From Albula goreensis (taxonomy: Eukaryota; Chordata; Actinopteri; Albuliformes; Albulidae): a stretch of DNA of 64,000 bases. The notes below the pieces were generated by a model. That model worked only from the letters and a program-made list of their open reading frames with translations. It was not told the origin of the DNA and searched no databases. The position numbers were made by a program, and so were the translations under genes. Positions 1-23,540 of the stretch are shown one piece after another (position 1 is the stretch's first letter; every line of letters starts with the position of its first letter). The stretch lies in the NCBI GenBank assembly GCA_022829145.1, contig CM040753.1:1473501-1537500 (forward strand). Direction: 5' to 3'.

Positions 1-268
1 CAGAGCACTCTTGTGTATGGTGATAATGTGTAATAGTAATTTGATAACCAGGATCAAATAGCAGAGCTTTGCCAGTTCAAATCCACTCAGTTGTTGCAAG
101 CTTGAACAGACAGACAGTTAAGAAATCGTCCACTTGTTTAAATGCATAATGTGTATACAGCGGGTGGCTACGTGTGAAATGTGCTGCACCAGACCGTTGG
201 CTCAGTAAATGAGTGATGTAACATGGTGATATCATTACCTGGTCAGATAACCGCACTTCCTGTTTCAG

Positions 269-346
269 ATGCGTACGAGACGGCCAAGATGCTGTGTGAG
301 CAGTACTACATGGTGGCACCCAAGCTGAAGATTGCAGAGTTTAACG
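269..346 (+). CDS. PDK3: PDK3 coding exon ([14 protein letters not shown])
   Basis: Acceptor tttcag at 263-268, donor GTAACT from 347. It starts with two bases of an Asp codon and ends with one base of the next Ala codon. It encodes the conserved [10 protein letters not shown] segment before the ATPase domain. Confidence 0.9.
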
Positions 347-3226
347 GTAACTGTAGTATCAGTGTTCATTTTTACAATGCACCTGTCATGTGCTCAGTTC
401 AGTATGCATGCATGAAAATTCAGCATAGAAGTACAACCACCCCTTAAAAGAGGAAATTACACAATGTCAAAAGCAGAAACCAAGCTTGTCTGTAATCCTA
501 GCCGATGGAGTAGGGCACAGCAGTGAGGCAGGGCTGTGAGTGGTTCTGGATGTGTCCCCTTAGACCAAAAATGCTTCAGCCAAGCTTAGTGTACCCAGCC
601 TCTGCGGAGATTGTTTTTTTGTTTTTCCCAGAAACTTGAGATTTACTCTCATAGCTACCTCAAACAGTCCCATAAATACCCCAGAGTCACTGAAACTATT
701 GTACGAGCTCACATGACTCACTGACTTGCTTGCTCGTGAAGAACAGGTATTGTGGAAAATCTGAAGACTTGATTAATTCACAGATCTTCAGTCAACAGTA
801 ATGTTGTGCAGAAATAACAGCCAGGTTCAGAAATACTGTGCTGTAAACTGACTGACTGTAATACTGTGCTGTAAACTAACTGACTGACTGTAATACTGTG
901 CTGTAAACTAACTGACTGACTGTAATGGCAGTGTCACTAACCGGCAGAGAACACAGCAGCAACACCTCTCACCACACTTCTGCCAATGTAAACATTATTT
1001 ATACATGTATTAATTAAGTAATTAATTATTATTAATTAATTGACCCAGGTTCGTTGCAAGTTAAAGATCATGGTGCTGTGGAGCCTGTGAGAGGTTTTAC
1101 TATGTGACGCTGGGTTAAACAGGAAGTGTGTGTGTCCACCCTGCCACTCTGCATGCTGGATACTGTGTGTGTGGGCTGTCTGACAGAGCAGCCAGTGGAA
1201 GTGGGCGTGGTGGCTGTGTAACTGGTCTGATCCGGTCGTGGCTGCAGTGTCAATATGACACAACAGCGATGCTAACAGCACTCTCCTATACCCCCTAGCA
1301 AAGGCTCCTGGGAAGCCCATTCAGGTGGTGTATGTGCCCTCTCACCTGCTGCACATGCTGTTTGAGCTCTTCAAGGTGAGTCACCCACTTTCTGTGTGCT
1401 ACTCCCCAGCGATCAGCTCACTTCCTGTCCCCTCTGTGTGTGCCACTCCCCAGTGATCAGCTCACTTCCTGTCCCCTCTGTGTGTGCCACTCCCCAGCGA
1501 TCAGCTCACTTCCTGTCCCCTCTGTGTGTGCCACTCCCCAGTGATCAGCTCACTTCCTGTCCCCTCTGTGTGTGCCACTCCCCTGTGATCAGCTCACTTC
1601 CTGTCCCCTCTGTGTGTGCCACTCCCCAGCGATCAGCTCACTTCCTGTCCCCTCTGTGTGTGCCACTCCCCAGCGATCAGCTCACTTCCTGTCCCCTCTG
1701 TGTGTGCCACTCCCCAGCGATCAGCTCACTTCCTGTCCCCTCTGTGTGTGCCACTCCCCAGTGATCAGCTCACTTCCTGTCCCCTCTGTGTGTGCCACTC
1801 CCCTGCGATCAGCTCACTTCCTGTCCCCTCTGTGTGTGCCAGGTATCTGCCCACAGCAGGCGGAGTAGAGTTCATTGTTCTCTCCTCCCCCTTCCCCTCT
1901 CACTTTCTCTCTCTCTCTCTGTCATGAGGAAATGTAGGTTTTATTCCAGTAACAGGACAGAGTAAATGAAGAGTCTGCAAAGAGGTGTGCTGTAATGAGC
2001 CCTGTGATGTGTGTCTTTTATGTACGGTATTTCTGTATAAATGTTTGCTATGACTGCTTGCTGTTTTCTGCCTTAGGGTAAACCTCTGTCAGACTCTTGA
2101 ATGCTTGTCCTGGATATTGGCTGTGTGCTGTGCTAGCTGTGTGGTGGTTTGAGTACCATTAGACCAGCAGGGAACAGGCCTGCTCTTACTGAGCAGAGCC
2201 AGACATGTGAGGACCGACAGACGTGAGGACCGACAGACATGTGAGGACCAAGTTTGGGGCTGTTCTGGGCTGTTCAGCGGGGAATGGCCCTCCCAGCCTG
2301 TAACATGGTGGATGCCATGCCAGCTATCTTAACTTGTGTTTGTGTGTGTGTGTGTGCGTGTGTGTGTGTGTAGAACTCAATGAGAGCTACAGTAGAGCTG
2401 TATGAGAACCGATCAGAGGAGCTGCCCCCAGTGACTACTCTAGTGACCCTGGGCAAGGAGGACCTCTCTATAAAGGTACACACATACACACACTCACACA
2501 TTCACACACACACTCACACACACACACACACAAACACACACATACATACATATTTCACACACACATACTCACACACACATAAATACACACACATACATAC
2601 ATATATCACACACACATACACACACATACATACATATTTCACACACACACTTATATACATATATTCACACGAGCTCAGCATATTTTATCGTTCTTTCTGT
2701 TGTTTTGGTAGTAGTGATATGTTCTTTGTGATGTCATCCTCACACTGTTGACCTTTGACCCCTCTGTTTGACCCCTCAGATCAGTGACCGGGGTGGAGGT
2801 GTGCCCCTTCGGAAGATTGACCGGCTTTTCAACTACATGTACTCCACTGCACCCTCCCCAAGTCTGGGCGCCACGCAGGCTGTTCCCCTGGTAACCACCT
2901 AATGCTAAAGAGTGTGTGCATGTGTGTGTTGTGCATGTGTGTGTAGTGTGTGTGTGTTGTGCATGTGCATATGCATGTATGTGTGTGTGTGTGTGTGCAT
3001 GTGTGTGTAGTGTGTGTGTGTTGTGCATGTGTGTGTAGTGTGTGTGTTGTGCATGTGCATATACATGTGTGTGTGTGCGCATGTGAGTGTGAGTGTGTGT
3101 GTGTGTGTGTTGTTGTGCATGTGCATATACATGTGTGTGTGTGTGCGCGTGTGAGTGTGTGTGTGTGTGTATGTGTGCGTGTGTGTGTTGTGCATGTGCA
3201 TATACATGTGTGTGTGTGCGCGTTTG

Positions 3227-3259
<33 letters not shown>

Positions 3260-4069
3260 ATAGGCTGACCCCTCTCTCTCTCTGTTCAGGCAGGGTTTGG
3301 CTACGGCCTGCCGATCTCCAGGCTCTATGCACGCTACTTCCAGGGCGACCTGAAGCTGTACTCCATGGAGGGGGTGGGCACAGACGCTGTCATCTACCTG
3401 AAGGTGGGCCCCGTCACCCAGCCAGCAAAAGAGCCCTTCACTCAGGCTGGAACTCGTTTATTATTAGTTATCTTTCATTTAATTCAGTTACTCATTCAGC
3501 CATATCCATGTGACTTTGGGTTAATTCACAGAGCATAAGCAGCAGATTATATTATATTTATGCATTATGTGCAAACCAGCAGGACTATGTCAACAGTCCT
3601 GTATATAACGGAACCAATATTCTAATTGTCTGTGGAGTGAAAGCCAGCACACACACAACCCTCCACAGCAGTGCAGAGAAACGGCAGCACACACACAACC
3701 CTCCACAGCAGTGCAGAGAAACGGCAGCAAACATACAACCTGTATGGCTGTATCTGAACATGTGATGTAGTGAAGCTGCAGCTGGTGTGCTCGTAACTCT
3801 TGTTTTATGGTTTTAATTTACATTTTTCTTACATAGTGTTTTATCATTATGATTTTTTGGCTTAAGTTAATATTATGTTGCTTTGAGATATAATGAAGTT
3901 CATTTTTCTTGGTGTCCATCTCCAGGCGCTCTCCAGCGAGTCCTTCGAACGTCTCCCCGTCTTCAACAAGTCGGCATGGCGACACTACCAGACCAGCGCC
4001 GAGGCGGATGACTGGAGCAACCCCAGCAGGGAACCCCGAGACGCCTCCAAATACAAGGTCAACCCATAA
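269..4069 (+). CDS. PDK3: Pyruvate dehydrogenase kinase isozyme 3, C-terminal half (6 exons; 5' end outside window)
   Basis: Mitochondrial matrix kinase that phosphorylates and switches off the E1 alpha subunit of the pyruvate dehydrogenase complex. Coding segments 269-346, 1299-1375, 2374-2475, 2780-2890, 3290-3403 and 3926-4069 join in phase through GT-AG introns and give about 208 residues. Visible GHKL ATPase features, in order: N-box (ELFKNSMRA, split over two exons), G1 box (DRGGGVP), G2 region ([18 protein letters not shown]), G3 ([10 protein letters not shown]), and the C-terminal ADDW motif used in dimer contacts. The family is about 400 residues long, so roughly the first 200 (lipoyl-domain-binding helical part) lie left of the window. 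Isozyme 3 is chosen from sequence likeness and from synteny with PCYT1B and POLA1; PDK1, 2 or 4 is less likely. The tail ends KYKVNP. An AAG|GTCAAC string just before the stop could act as a donor for a longer tail, as in some mammalian PDK3 isoforms; this is inference. Confidence 0.93.
347..1298 (+). other. PDK3 intron
   Basis: No gene is seen here. A roughly 33-bp unit containing TACTGTGCTGTAAACT occurs three times at about 835-925. The stretch 1000-1045 is AT-rich (TTAATTAA-type). Confidence 0.6.
1299..1375 (+). CDS. PDK3: PDK3 coding exon (QVVYVPSHL...ELFK)
   Basis: Acceptor cccctag, donor GTGAGT at 1376. It encodes [18 protein letters not shown] and the start of the N-box (ELFK). A 44-bp minisatellite begins only about 28 bp after the donor. 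Confidence 0.93.
1404..1843. repeat. Minisatellite, 44-bp unit x 10, in a PDK3 intron
   Basis: Ten near-identical 44-bp copies, each with a CCCCAG(C/T)GATCAGCTCACTTCC-like core. It begins about 28 bp after a PDK3 donor. The pyrimidine-rich units ending in CCCCAG resemble 3' splice sites. Overlapping reading frames here come from the repeat and are not genes. Confidence 0.95.
2374..2475 (+). CDS. PDK3: PDK3 coding exon (N-box [11 protein letters not shown])
   Basis: 34 codons in phase 0. The acceptor (tgtgtag) sits at the end of a GT-rich tract and the donor (GTACAC) opens straight into a CA tract. It completes the N-box with NSMRA, whose Asn is the Mg-ATP ligand in GHKL kinases. Confidence 0.93.
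2476..2670. repeat. (CA)n/(CATA)n microsatellite after a PDK3 donor
   Basis: Interrupted CA and CATA repeats fill most of this 304-bp intron, starting two bases inside the donor. Confidence 0.9.
2780..2890 (+). CDS. PDK3: PDK3 coding exon (G1 box DRGGGVP)
   Basis: 37 codons in phase 0, acceptor cccctcag, donor GTAACC. Encodes [20 protein letters not shown] and the ATP-lid lead-in STAPSPS. Confidence 0.93.
2911..3262. repeat. (TG)n compound microsatellite, PDK3 intron
   Basis: TG repeat with regular GCATGTGCATATACATG interruptions fills the 399-bp intron almost to the polypyrimidine tract of the next acceptor. Confidence 0.92.
3290..3403 (+). CDS. PDK3: PDK3 coding exon (G2/G3 boxes)
   Basis: 38 codons in phase 0, acceptor ctgttcag, donor GTGGGC. 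Encodes the glycine-rich lid [16 protein letters not shown] and the G3 box [11 protein letters not shown]. Confidence 0.94.
3404..3925 (+). other. Last PDK3 intron
   Basis: Non-coding. It holds two tandem copies of a 40-bp unit (about 3645-3728, signature CACACACAACCCTCCACAGC). The rest is AT-rich unique sequence. Confidence 0.6.
3926..4069 (+). CDS. PDK3: PDK3 last coding exon and stop
   Basis: Acceptor atctccag. 47 codons then TAA at 4067-4069. Encodes [20 protein letters not shown] and the C-terminal ADDW tail. Confidence 0.92.
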   Translation, partial: ALSSESFERLPVFNKSAWRHYQTSAEADDWSNPSREPRDASKYKVNP

Positions 4070-5026
4070 CTCCGCCCCCTCCCAGCCCCCCTCTGCCCCA
4101 TCCCGCAGCTCAGCACCAGGGACCAGCGCAGGAGAACACCAAACCTCTCCTCATCAGCTTTGCCATGGAAACAGGCCACATGATTCACTCCGAACCTCTC
4201 CTCATCAGTATTTCCATGGAAACGGACCAGAAGCTGCGCAGTGATTCCTTTGAATCTTTGTAAACAGACAGTGCTCCCCTGCTTCAACCTCCAGCCAATC
4301 AGTGTGATGTATTTGACCTCTGACCTTTGACCTGTGAACTGTGACCCCAGTGAATCCCTCATAGCAGAGCCTGGATGTCCCCCCAGCCTTGCATGGAGCT
4401 GCATGGGGTGTGGCCTCTGCGCCCCTGAGACTGTCATTGGTTAATATGGTTGACCACCAGAGAGGGGAGGGGATTGTGTCTTATAAAAAGCTCCTCTACT
4501 GCCAGTCATGCACCTTCAACTCAACTACTATTAGAAATAGTAAAATTATTTAGGAATATATATATGTATGATTTGAGAATAGTGCAGGTAATATACAGTG
4601 CAGGTAATATACTGTATATATATAAGGTATTGTATATTTATTTGTTAAAACATATTATTTCCTCATTTTTCGCCAGAAGGACCAGCTGAGTGATTCTCGT
4701 GGTTTTATGTGTGGTGGATGGGAGGAGTCAGTGGTTTTGAGTGACAGCTTGCATTCTGTAGCGAGGGATCATGGGAAAGCAGTGCCTTCACTTTTGTGCT
4801 CTGCAGCATTCAGGCGGTCTTTACTTTTATTGTGGGAATTTTATTGTAGCTCCACACTCCCACCCACCAATGCCCCCCCACCACATATAAAGCTGTAAGT
4901 TTGGTGTATGTTCGCCCCACCCCCCAGTACAGGCGAGATAAAACAGTGAGGCTACAGCAGATCACATGAAGCCTCCACACAGCATGTATATGAAGCCCTA
5001 TACTCACTCTCTGCTTCAGAAGTTTG

Positions 5027-5032
5027 AATAAA
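5027..5032 (+). terminator. Candidate PDK3 poly(A) signal AATAAA
   Basis: AATAAA about 960 bp after the PDK3 stop, on the sense strand. A second AATAAA on the same strand at 7716-7721 could end a longer 3' UTR. No cleavage site can be proved from sequence alone. Confidence 0.35.
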
Positions 5033-7715
5033 CACACGAGTGCAGCGCTTCAGTACGATAAATGCCCAACATACACCAACAACACTGGATTTACCAAAGG
5101 ATTGTGTGTGTGAAATGGTGTGCAAAACTCTAACCATGCCCAAAATAGCGTGCAAGCTGAGCAGGTAGCGCTACCTGTCTTAAAATGGAGAGATACACAG
5201 ATTGTGGGTTAGCTTGAGTGAAAATGCAGCAGTGGGTGTCCCTGCAGTAGCTTGGAAAACAGCAGGAGGAGGCCATGCATATAGATTGCTTTAGCACTCA
5301 TAATGTTATTTTACTAAAAGCAGTTTTAATGACTCTTTGTTATTGTGATCCTTATAAATGGACCTCAGTATTTGTGCAATGTGTGAACGCATGATAAAAT
5401 CCTGCAGCGTTCAGCTCTCCTACTGCAGCTCTGCACCTTGTTTGCACCTCCCCATAACAAAGCTGTACGTTTCCTGTTCTTTTGGGGGAATTATAGGTAA
5501 TTAAGGGCAGTATAAAAGGGACCTTGATTTTGGGGCTACTTGTGCTGCAGCATGTGCACTTGTAGTATGGTTTACCTGTGGTGTAGGAGGGCTTCATATC
5601 CACTGCAGGTGTGGATTTAAATGTTGAGGGACAAGTAAGTGGACAGGAAGTGCAGAGACATGTGACAGGATGTAGTAATATTTCTCCAGTGCTGTTGCTG
5701 TACTGAGCATAAAGACATGTTCTGAGCTTCCTGAAAATGTGCTGAAGTAATTTAGCAATAACTAACTTATCAGCTGCCATGTTCAGTGGTTGTGTGTGTG
5801 CATGTACTGCGCACGTGTGTGAGTGTGTGCGTGCCTGTGCACGTGTGAGTGTGTCGCGCATGCCTGTCTGTCAGGTTGATATATAGATTTGTCCTGTGGA
5901 GCCTTATGGATAGTAACACCTCAGGAAAAGGGTGGCTCATAATTCTGAGTTACATAAAATCACACCAAAATACATTTACAAACTTTACAGAATTCAAATC
6001 CTTCATAGATTGAAATTGTTATTGAAATATATATAATATTAAATATGATATGTATATTGGAATATTGTTTGCAAATCATATATAATATTGTCACACTCCA
6101 GCCCCTGCAGACGTTATGATGTGCAATAATGGCCTGGCTGCCAAAAAGATCAGGTCTAAATAAATGTGTGAGTTTGTTCACTGCGGACAGAAACCCAGGC
6201 CAGTTAACATCCACACTCCAGGCAGGGAAACCGCAGGCTTGCCCTGGTGCTGGAGGCCCACGCTCTGCCCGTGTCTGCCCAGGATCCGGCGCCCTCTGAG
6301 GGCCTGGCACCACGTCTGCCACTCTGTCATCCAGCGGCGGTTTCTTCATTTCAGGACAAAAACAAAAATAAAGAACAAAGTACTAGTGCAGTTATAAACT
6401 GCAGGCTCAGCTTCCCTTCAGCTCAAAGCATATTTCTATCCAACACAAAAATGTTCAAAGGATCAGAGCTTTGTCTTGTAATAAAAAACCTGCTCTTTAC
6501 ATTTCCTCCTCCATCTGGGTGAGATCACACTTGCTGTTCGCTCCTCTGTAGAAGAGAAGTGTAGACGTGCCCTTTGACCCCTCAGTAAATGCTACGTGTT
6601 AGCTCCCTATCCTGTGTGTGCACACCTCATTCCAGACCGTCTCCATGATGATCACTCAAACACATGAAGTACAACACAAGTTTTTCTAATTATCTACAGT
6701 TTTATCATTAGAATCCATAATACATTTATTCATATGCATAAATATTCTCAGTTTTTTTTACTGTTTACTCAACATGTACATTCCTCTGTTGAATACACTG
6801 TGTGTGGCATCTCTGAGACTAATCTTTAGTCCTTCCCTTTGACCAAAATGTTTTGGGAATGGATTTCTCAAATGAAGTATGTTAAAAAGTTTGACCTGTT
6901 CAGGTTGGACAGGATAGATGTGTTTCCTTTAAAACAGAAGTAGTGCATCGTTTTTAGTAATAATGTATAACTTTTGAAATCACTCTGTTGGGTCATCCAC
7001 ACAGGCAACTATAGTGTAGTTAGCTCTGTTAGCATGTGCTGGGCTCGGCACACAGGAAGTGACCCGTTTCTGCTGGGGTACAGATGCCTACCATGGGATG
7101 ATATGTTACAGAAATATGTCATTTGGGTGCACTGTCCCTTTAAGACGTGTTTATGGAGAGTGGGGTTTGGTTGTTATGTGCAGATGTGCAGCCAGAGTGC
7201 ACCTCAGTGTTTGTAGGTAAATTTGGGGTGCATGTCTCCAGTTTCTGGGGTTCTCACAGCGGGTGTCAGTTTTTTAAACTTTTTTTTGTAAGATCATTTT
7301 TTTCATTGTCTTAGTTTTATTCATAAGCGTGTCTTCATTGTTGCAAAGTGCTCCATCAGGTCAGGAGAGAACAGACAAACGAGGCGTTATCCTGGCCAGG
7401 TGTGTTCGGCCAGCCCTCCTGCCCTCCACCGTCCACCAGCTGGGCCGCGCAGCCCCAGAAGGAGGAGGACGACACTGGACACTCGCACCCGGCACCTCAC
7501 TGAGGGTTAAGACTTCTCTAAATGCGCCTCACGCATGTGTGTGCATTTATCTGTGTTACTATTGGATGATGGATACAAAGCCGCTGGCAGGGATTGGAGG
7601 AGAAGGCAAAAGGGAGTGGCTAGCCTGCCTGCGCAGGACTAAAGTCCAGATTGGCTCAGACTGCCAGTGATGCCGTTGCAGCTCAGCTCTGATTCGCTCG
7701 CTTTGTGGTTGTCAC

Positions 7716-7721
7716 AATAAA
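7716..7721 (+). terminator. Candidate distal poly(A) signal AATAAA (PDK3)
   Basis: AATAAA preceded by CA and followed by AAGACATC, with GT-rich sequence (7745-7830) about 30 bp downstream. That is the usual layout of a polyadenylation site with a GU-rich downstream element. If used, the PDK3 3' UTR would be about 3.6 kb. Confidence 0.4.
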
Positions 7722-7962
7722 GACATCTCCCCACCCACTCTCCAGCATGTTTGTACTCTGTGGTGTGTCTGTGTGTGTTTGTGCGTGTGTGCCTGCGTGT
7801 TTGTATGTGTGTGTGTTTGTGTGAGTGTGTGTGATTACTTGGTTCTGGGTTGGACGACTGCATCACAGAGCACCTGTATCTCAAGGTAAGACCATGCTTT
7901 ATCCATGCCAGAGCAGCTGAGTGCTATAAAGTCTGTAGACTAAAAGGCCAGTGCAGATGGTC

Positions 7963-8007
<45 letters not shown>

Positions 8008-8717
8008 TGTGAGTGTGCAGGCGAACACAAAGACAACATTTTCCAAGATTTTCCTATTTTGTGCATGTTTATTTGTCTGTATTTACATTTTTTCAGTCAC
8101 TTTGAATTTTTACGTACAAAATAAGACAAACCATCTAAAAAAAAAAAACATTCTAAGAACATTGAAGATGCTGAGTTTCTACAGAGTGCCTGGGGGTGGG
8201 GGGGGGGGCGGTGTGTCAAACCCCAGTTCCAGAGGGCTGTGAGTGTGTGTGTGTGTGTGCGTGTAGACAGTGCTTTCACTCAGATCTCTGCCATTGTGAG
8301 TATCATAACCCCAGTAATTTATTATTATTAATATTAATGTAACCTTTCTGTCCCAGATGGTAAATAACACCTGTGCTGATACTTTTTCCATGTGCTTAAT
8401 GAGCGCCACACAGACACAGGATGCATCACTCTGATGTCACTTCCTGGAGTGTTAAAGAGTATGATTGGTTCCCTTGGCTGGGGTCTGGATGCCAGTGATA
8501 TCGCGCTTGTGGTGTAGCAGACCCATGGAAACTAAGGAGGACCAGCTGATGGAAGGGTAAGGCCAGGGGAAGCACCAATGAGAGAGCCCGCTGGTGTCAG
8601 AGTTGGACACTCCCAGGCGCAGCCCTGGGGACTGGATTGGCTGTGGAGGATCTCACCTACTGAGCATGCCCAGATGTGACTGCATGGAGGTAAGTGTGAG
8701 CTGAGTTTAGAGGGGAC

Positions 8718-9350
8718 CCCAAAAGTGAGACACCCCTGCGCACTCACAAGAGTGAGAGACCCCTGCGCACTCACACAAAAGTGAGAGACCCCTTCGCACT
8801 CACAAGAGTGAGAGACCCCTTCGCACTCACACAAGAGTGAGAGACCCCTGCGCACTCACACAAAAGTGAGAGACCCCTGTGCACTCACAAGAGTGAGAGA
8901 CCCCTGCACACTCACAAGAGTGAGAGACCCCTGCACACTCACACAAGAGTGAGACCCCTGTGCACTCACACAAGAGTGAGAGATGCCTGTGCACTCTTAC
9001 ACAAGAGTGAGAGACGCCTGTGCACTCTTACACAAGAGTGAGAGATGCCTGTGCACTCTTACACAAGAGTGAGAGATGCCTGTGCACTCTTACACAAGAG
9101 TGAGACCTGCACTCTTACACAAGAGTGAGAGACACAAGAGTGAGACGCCTGTGCACTCTTACACAAGAGTGAGAGACGCCTGTGCACTCTTACACAAGAG
9201 TGAGAGACGCCTGTGCACTCTTACACAAGAGTGAGACCCCTGTGCGCTCACACAAGAGTGAGAGACGCCTGTGCACTCTTACACAAGAGTTAGACCCCTG
9301 TGCACTCACACAAGAGTGAGAGACGCCTGTGCAATCACATAAGAGTGAGA
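8718..9350. repeat. Minisatellite, about 29-37 bp unit, about 20 copies
   Basis: Tandem units with the core CACAAGAGTGAGAGACCCC. Unit length drifts because ACACA and ACTCTTAC segments are added or lost. The CACTC/GAGTG pair gives each unit a short inverted repeat. Confidence 0.9.
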
Positions 9351-9432
9351 GGGGGTGATAATGCCAGTTTAAAATGATCAACGAAACCAGGAGACACACC
9401 AGCTTAGGGGCAGTGAACCTGCTGCCTCAGAG

Positions 9433-9531
9433 CCATACGGTGTGCAGGTATTACTCCATCCCGCACCATACGGTGTGCAGGTATTACTCCATCCCGCACC
9501 ATACGGTGTGCAGGTATTACTCCACTCCGCA
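9433..9531. repeat. Tandem repeat, 33 bp x 3
   Basis: Three copies of a unit starting CCATACGGTGTGCAGG, nearly identical. Confidence 0.9.
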
Positions 9532-11462
9532 CCTGGTTCAGCACATTGTTAGTACCAGTGCTTGTATCAGGTCTGTTCGTGATGGGATGAAACCTGCACA
9601 CTCATAATGGTTCTTTTGGAGCAGTTCTCTAACCCTCCACTAGGGGGTCTGCCACCCTGGAGTCATTGCAATGCTCTTTGTTCCCCTCGGCAACAGCTTA
9701 ACCAAGATTCACCCAGAACATTTTCAGCTATCCTGTTCACAGACGGGCAAAAACACACAAAAACACTGAGACTGAGGAAGGTGTGAGGATGAGCACACCG
9801 GGAAAATCCTAAAAGCTTCACCCCCGTCTGTGGTGGCCAGAGGCAACAGTCTACAGCTTCCAGCTAAAAGGAAGTTTCTAGAACACAAAAACATCTTCTC
9901 TCCATGTAATGGGTCACATCCTTATGCCTCCATGACGCTGAAAGGAGCTAAGATCGTGCTGCTGCATGAAGTAGAGACGTGAGCGCCGTGTGGTGCCCGT
10001 ATCGCTGTAGGTCTACAACGTTTCCATTTCGGACACGACTGAGTTCTCCAGGTCTCTCCAACAGTCTATCGCCTCACCCCGTCATAGCTCAAAGCAGCCG
10101 GGTTTGTGTTCTGTGTAAATCTGAATTTATCTCTGTCACATCTCAAACCCGCTGCTCTGATGTTTGTGCCCTTATTTAATTAGATAATAATAATAATACA
10201 CATTTACTACACCTAATTTTTAAAGTGCCATTTGTCCTGTCTGTGGGTCGTTTTACTTACTGACCCCGCACAAGATGGTGTTGCCAAACCAAACATTTTG
10301 CTTCTCGCCCCTTTCCTAAGAAACTTTCTGCAAGGGAAGCCAAACATTATCCCAAAACTCGAAACAAAATCAAATCAATGTGAATGGAATACGATACAAT
10401 ACAGAAGAGTTTTTCTGTTTTTATTCGGGAAGAATAGGCCACCCCCTGGGTAATTTCTCAGTGTGTAGGCAAGTGTTGCGCGTGCATGTGTGTGTGTCGG
10501 CCAGTGAACATGGACCTGAAGAGCAGAACGCAGAGAAGCAAGACTGACCAGCAGGGGGCTCTGCTGTATTCAGGCTTCCAGTATGGAATGGTGGAATGTG
10601 ACGTGTTTGTGATGCTACAGTTCTAACACAAGTGTGTAACAATGCTTTACAGAGCAGAACCTTAACCATGACTAGGACTGGCCTGTGACCTCCCCCTGCA
10701 CACGACACCCTTCTCTGGATACTCTCAAGGATGTTTATAAAGGCTTCAGCTCATGGCAAAAACTCACTCAGCAGAGTGACTCACCTGACACCTGGGGTAT
10801 TTACCTGAGCAGGTCTGGCTCAGCACCCTGCTCAACAGTATAACAACTGTGCCTCACCTCACCGGAGTGGAACCCGCAAACCTTTTAATTACTGCCAAGT
10901 TTCCCGCTGCACCACCCTGGTAGTCTGATCCACTGTGAGTTTAAGCATGTCTGGTACAATCACATGGTCCTGGAGGAGGAAGGGAAACACAGCGGAAACT
11001 TAAGCCCACGGTGTAAGACCAAAATAAAGAGCTGTACTGATCCACCGGGACACAGTGCTCACACTCCCTGAAACTGACTGAGTGTGTCATCAGGTAGCCT
11101 ACAGCCCTGCTAGCAGAGCACAGGCTGTTTCGACCCTCAAACTCTGCAGTCTGCTCTCCCCCTCTCCTCATAGGGAACATTTACTTTTCCCTCTAAAAGA
11201 CTGAGACAGTTTAAAATGAAAACTCAGGAAAGTGATAAAAGTCTAAGGTGACGCTGAAGACGTGGTGTAGCCCAGGTGAGTTCACCTGCCTCTCCTTGGT
11301 CTGTACAGTCACCTGGGTTAATGCAAGGTCCAGCAGGTTATCAGACAGGAACTGAAGAGGCACTATCATAACTACATTTCCCATGATGCCCCTATTGTCT
11401 TGCATATTCACAATTCCACAATGATGGCCAATAGGGCACATCATAGATTTAGCCTCCAGTCA

Positions 11463-11583
11463 CTGCTGGTGTGTGAGTCAGTGAGTGAGTGAGTGAGTCA
11501 GCCTGAGTGAGTGAGTCACTGCTGAGTGAGTCAGTGAGTGAGTGAGTGAGTGAGTGAGTGAGTGAGTGAGTGAGTGAGTGAGA
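11463..11583. repeat. (GTGA)n microsatellite
   Basis: TGAGTGAG repeats, pure from about 11526 to 11582, 200 bp beyond the PCYT1B stop. Confidence 0.9.
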
Positions 11584-11784
11584 GTGGAGGAAAAGTGGAA
11601 GTCCTACATGTTTGTTTGTGTGTTTGTGTGATGTTTGTGAGTTTGTGTGAGTGGGATTATGTTTTCTTGTGTTTAAGAGTGTGTGAGTATGTAAGCATTC
11701 ATGTGTGTGGGAGTGTGTGTTTCTGTGTCAATGTGTGTGTGTGTTTTGTGTGTGTGTGTGTGTGCGCGTGTAAGAGTGTGTTCT

Positions 11785-23236
<11,452 letters not shown>

Positions 23237-23540
23237 GTCGTCTGACAGTGTCCACGCTGTCCGCTGTGCTCGCCCGGTCCGTCCGCTCGGGAATGCTGCA
23301 GGACTGCTGTGTGCCCGGTACTCCAGCACTCATCGCTGACCCCGGCGACGGGAGAGGACAGCACCACAAAATCATGCCAAAGTGGCGTTGGCTGCGCTCC
23401 AAGTGGAACGGCAATTGTGCGGATAGGTTAGCTCCGTTCACCCATCACGCGTTCTGAGTGTAGCGGGAGATTCTGTTTAGCGCCAGGTACAAACACTCGC
23501 TCCTCCCACTACTTCAGGCTGGGGTGCGCGCTTCCCTGAT

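Larger units (their letters stand above)
4070..11784. other. PDK3 3' UTR and PDK3/PCYT1B convergent intergenic region
   Basis: No coding exon with family likeness is seen. It holds an imperfect duplication with a CCTCTCCTCATCAG core at about 4144 and 4196, microsatellites, the arrays at 8718-9350 and 9433-9531, and an AATAAA on the minus strand at 10420-10425 that could end PCYT1B. The 3' ends of PDK3 and PCYT1B face each other here. Confidence 0.6.

Noticed and set aside
1404-1843. CRISPR-like arrays (44, 47, 33, 40 bp periodic units)
   Set aside because: No unique spacers between repeats, no cas genes, and the DNA is vertebrate. They are minisatellites.
7850-7890. Exon-like piece DDCITEHLYLK followed by GTAAGA
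   Set aside because: No acceptor phase partner, no family likeness, and it lies between the two convergent genes; likely chance.
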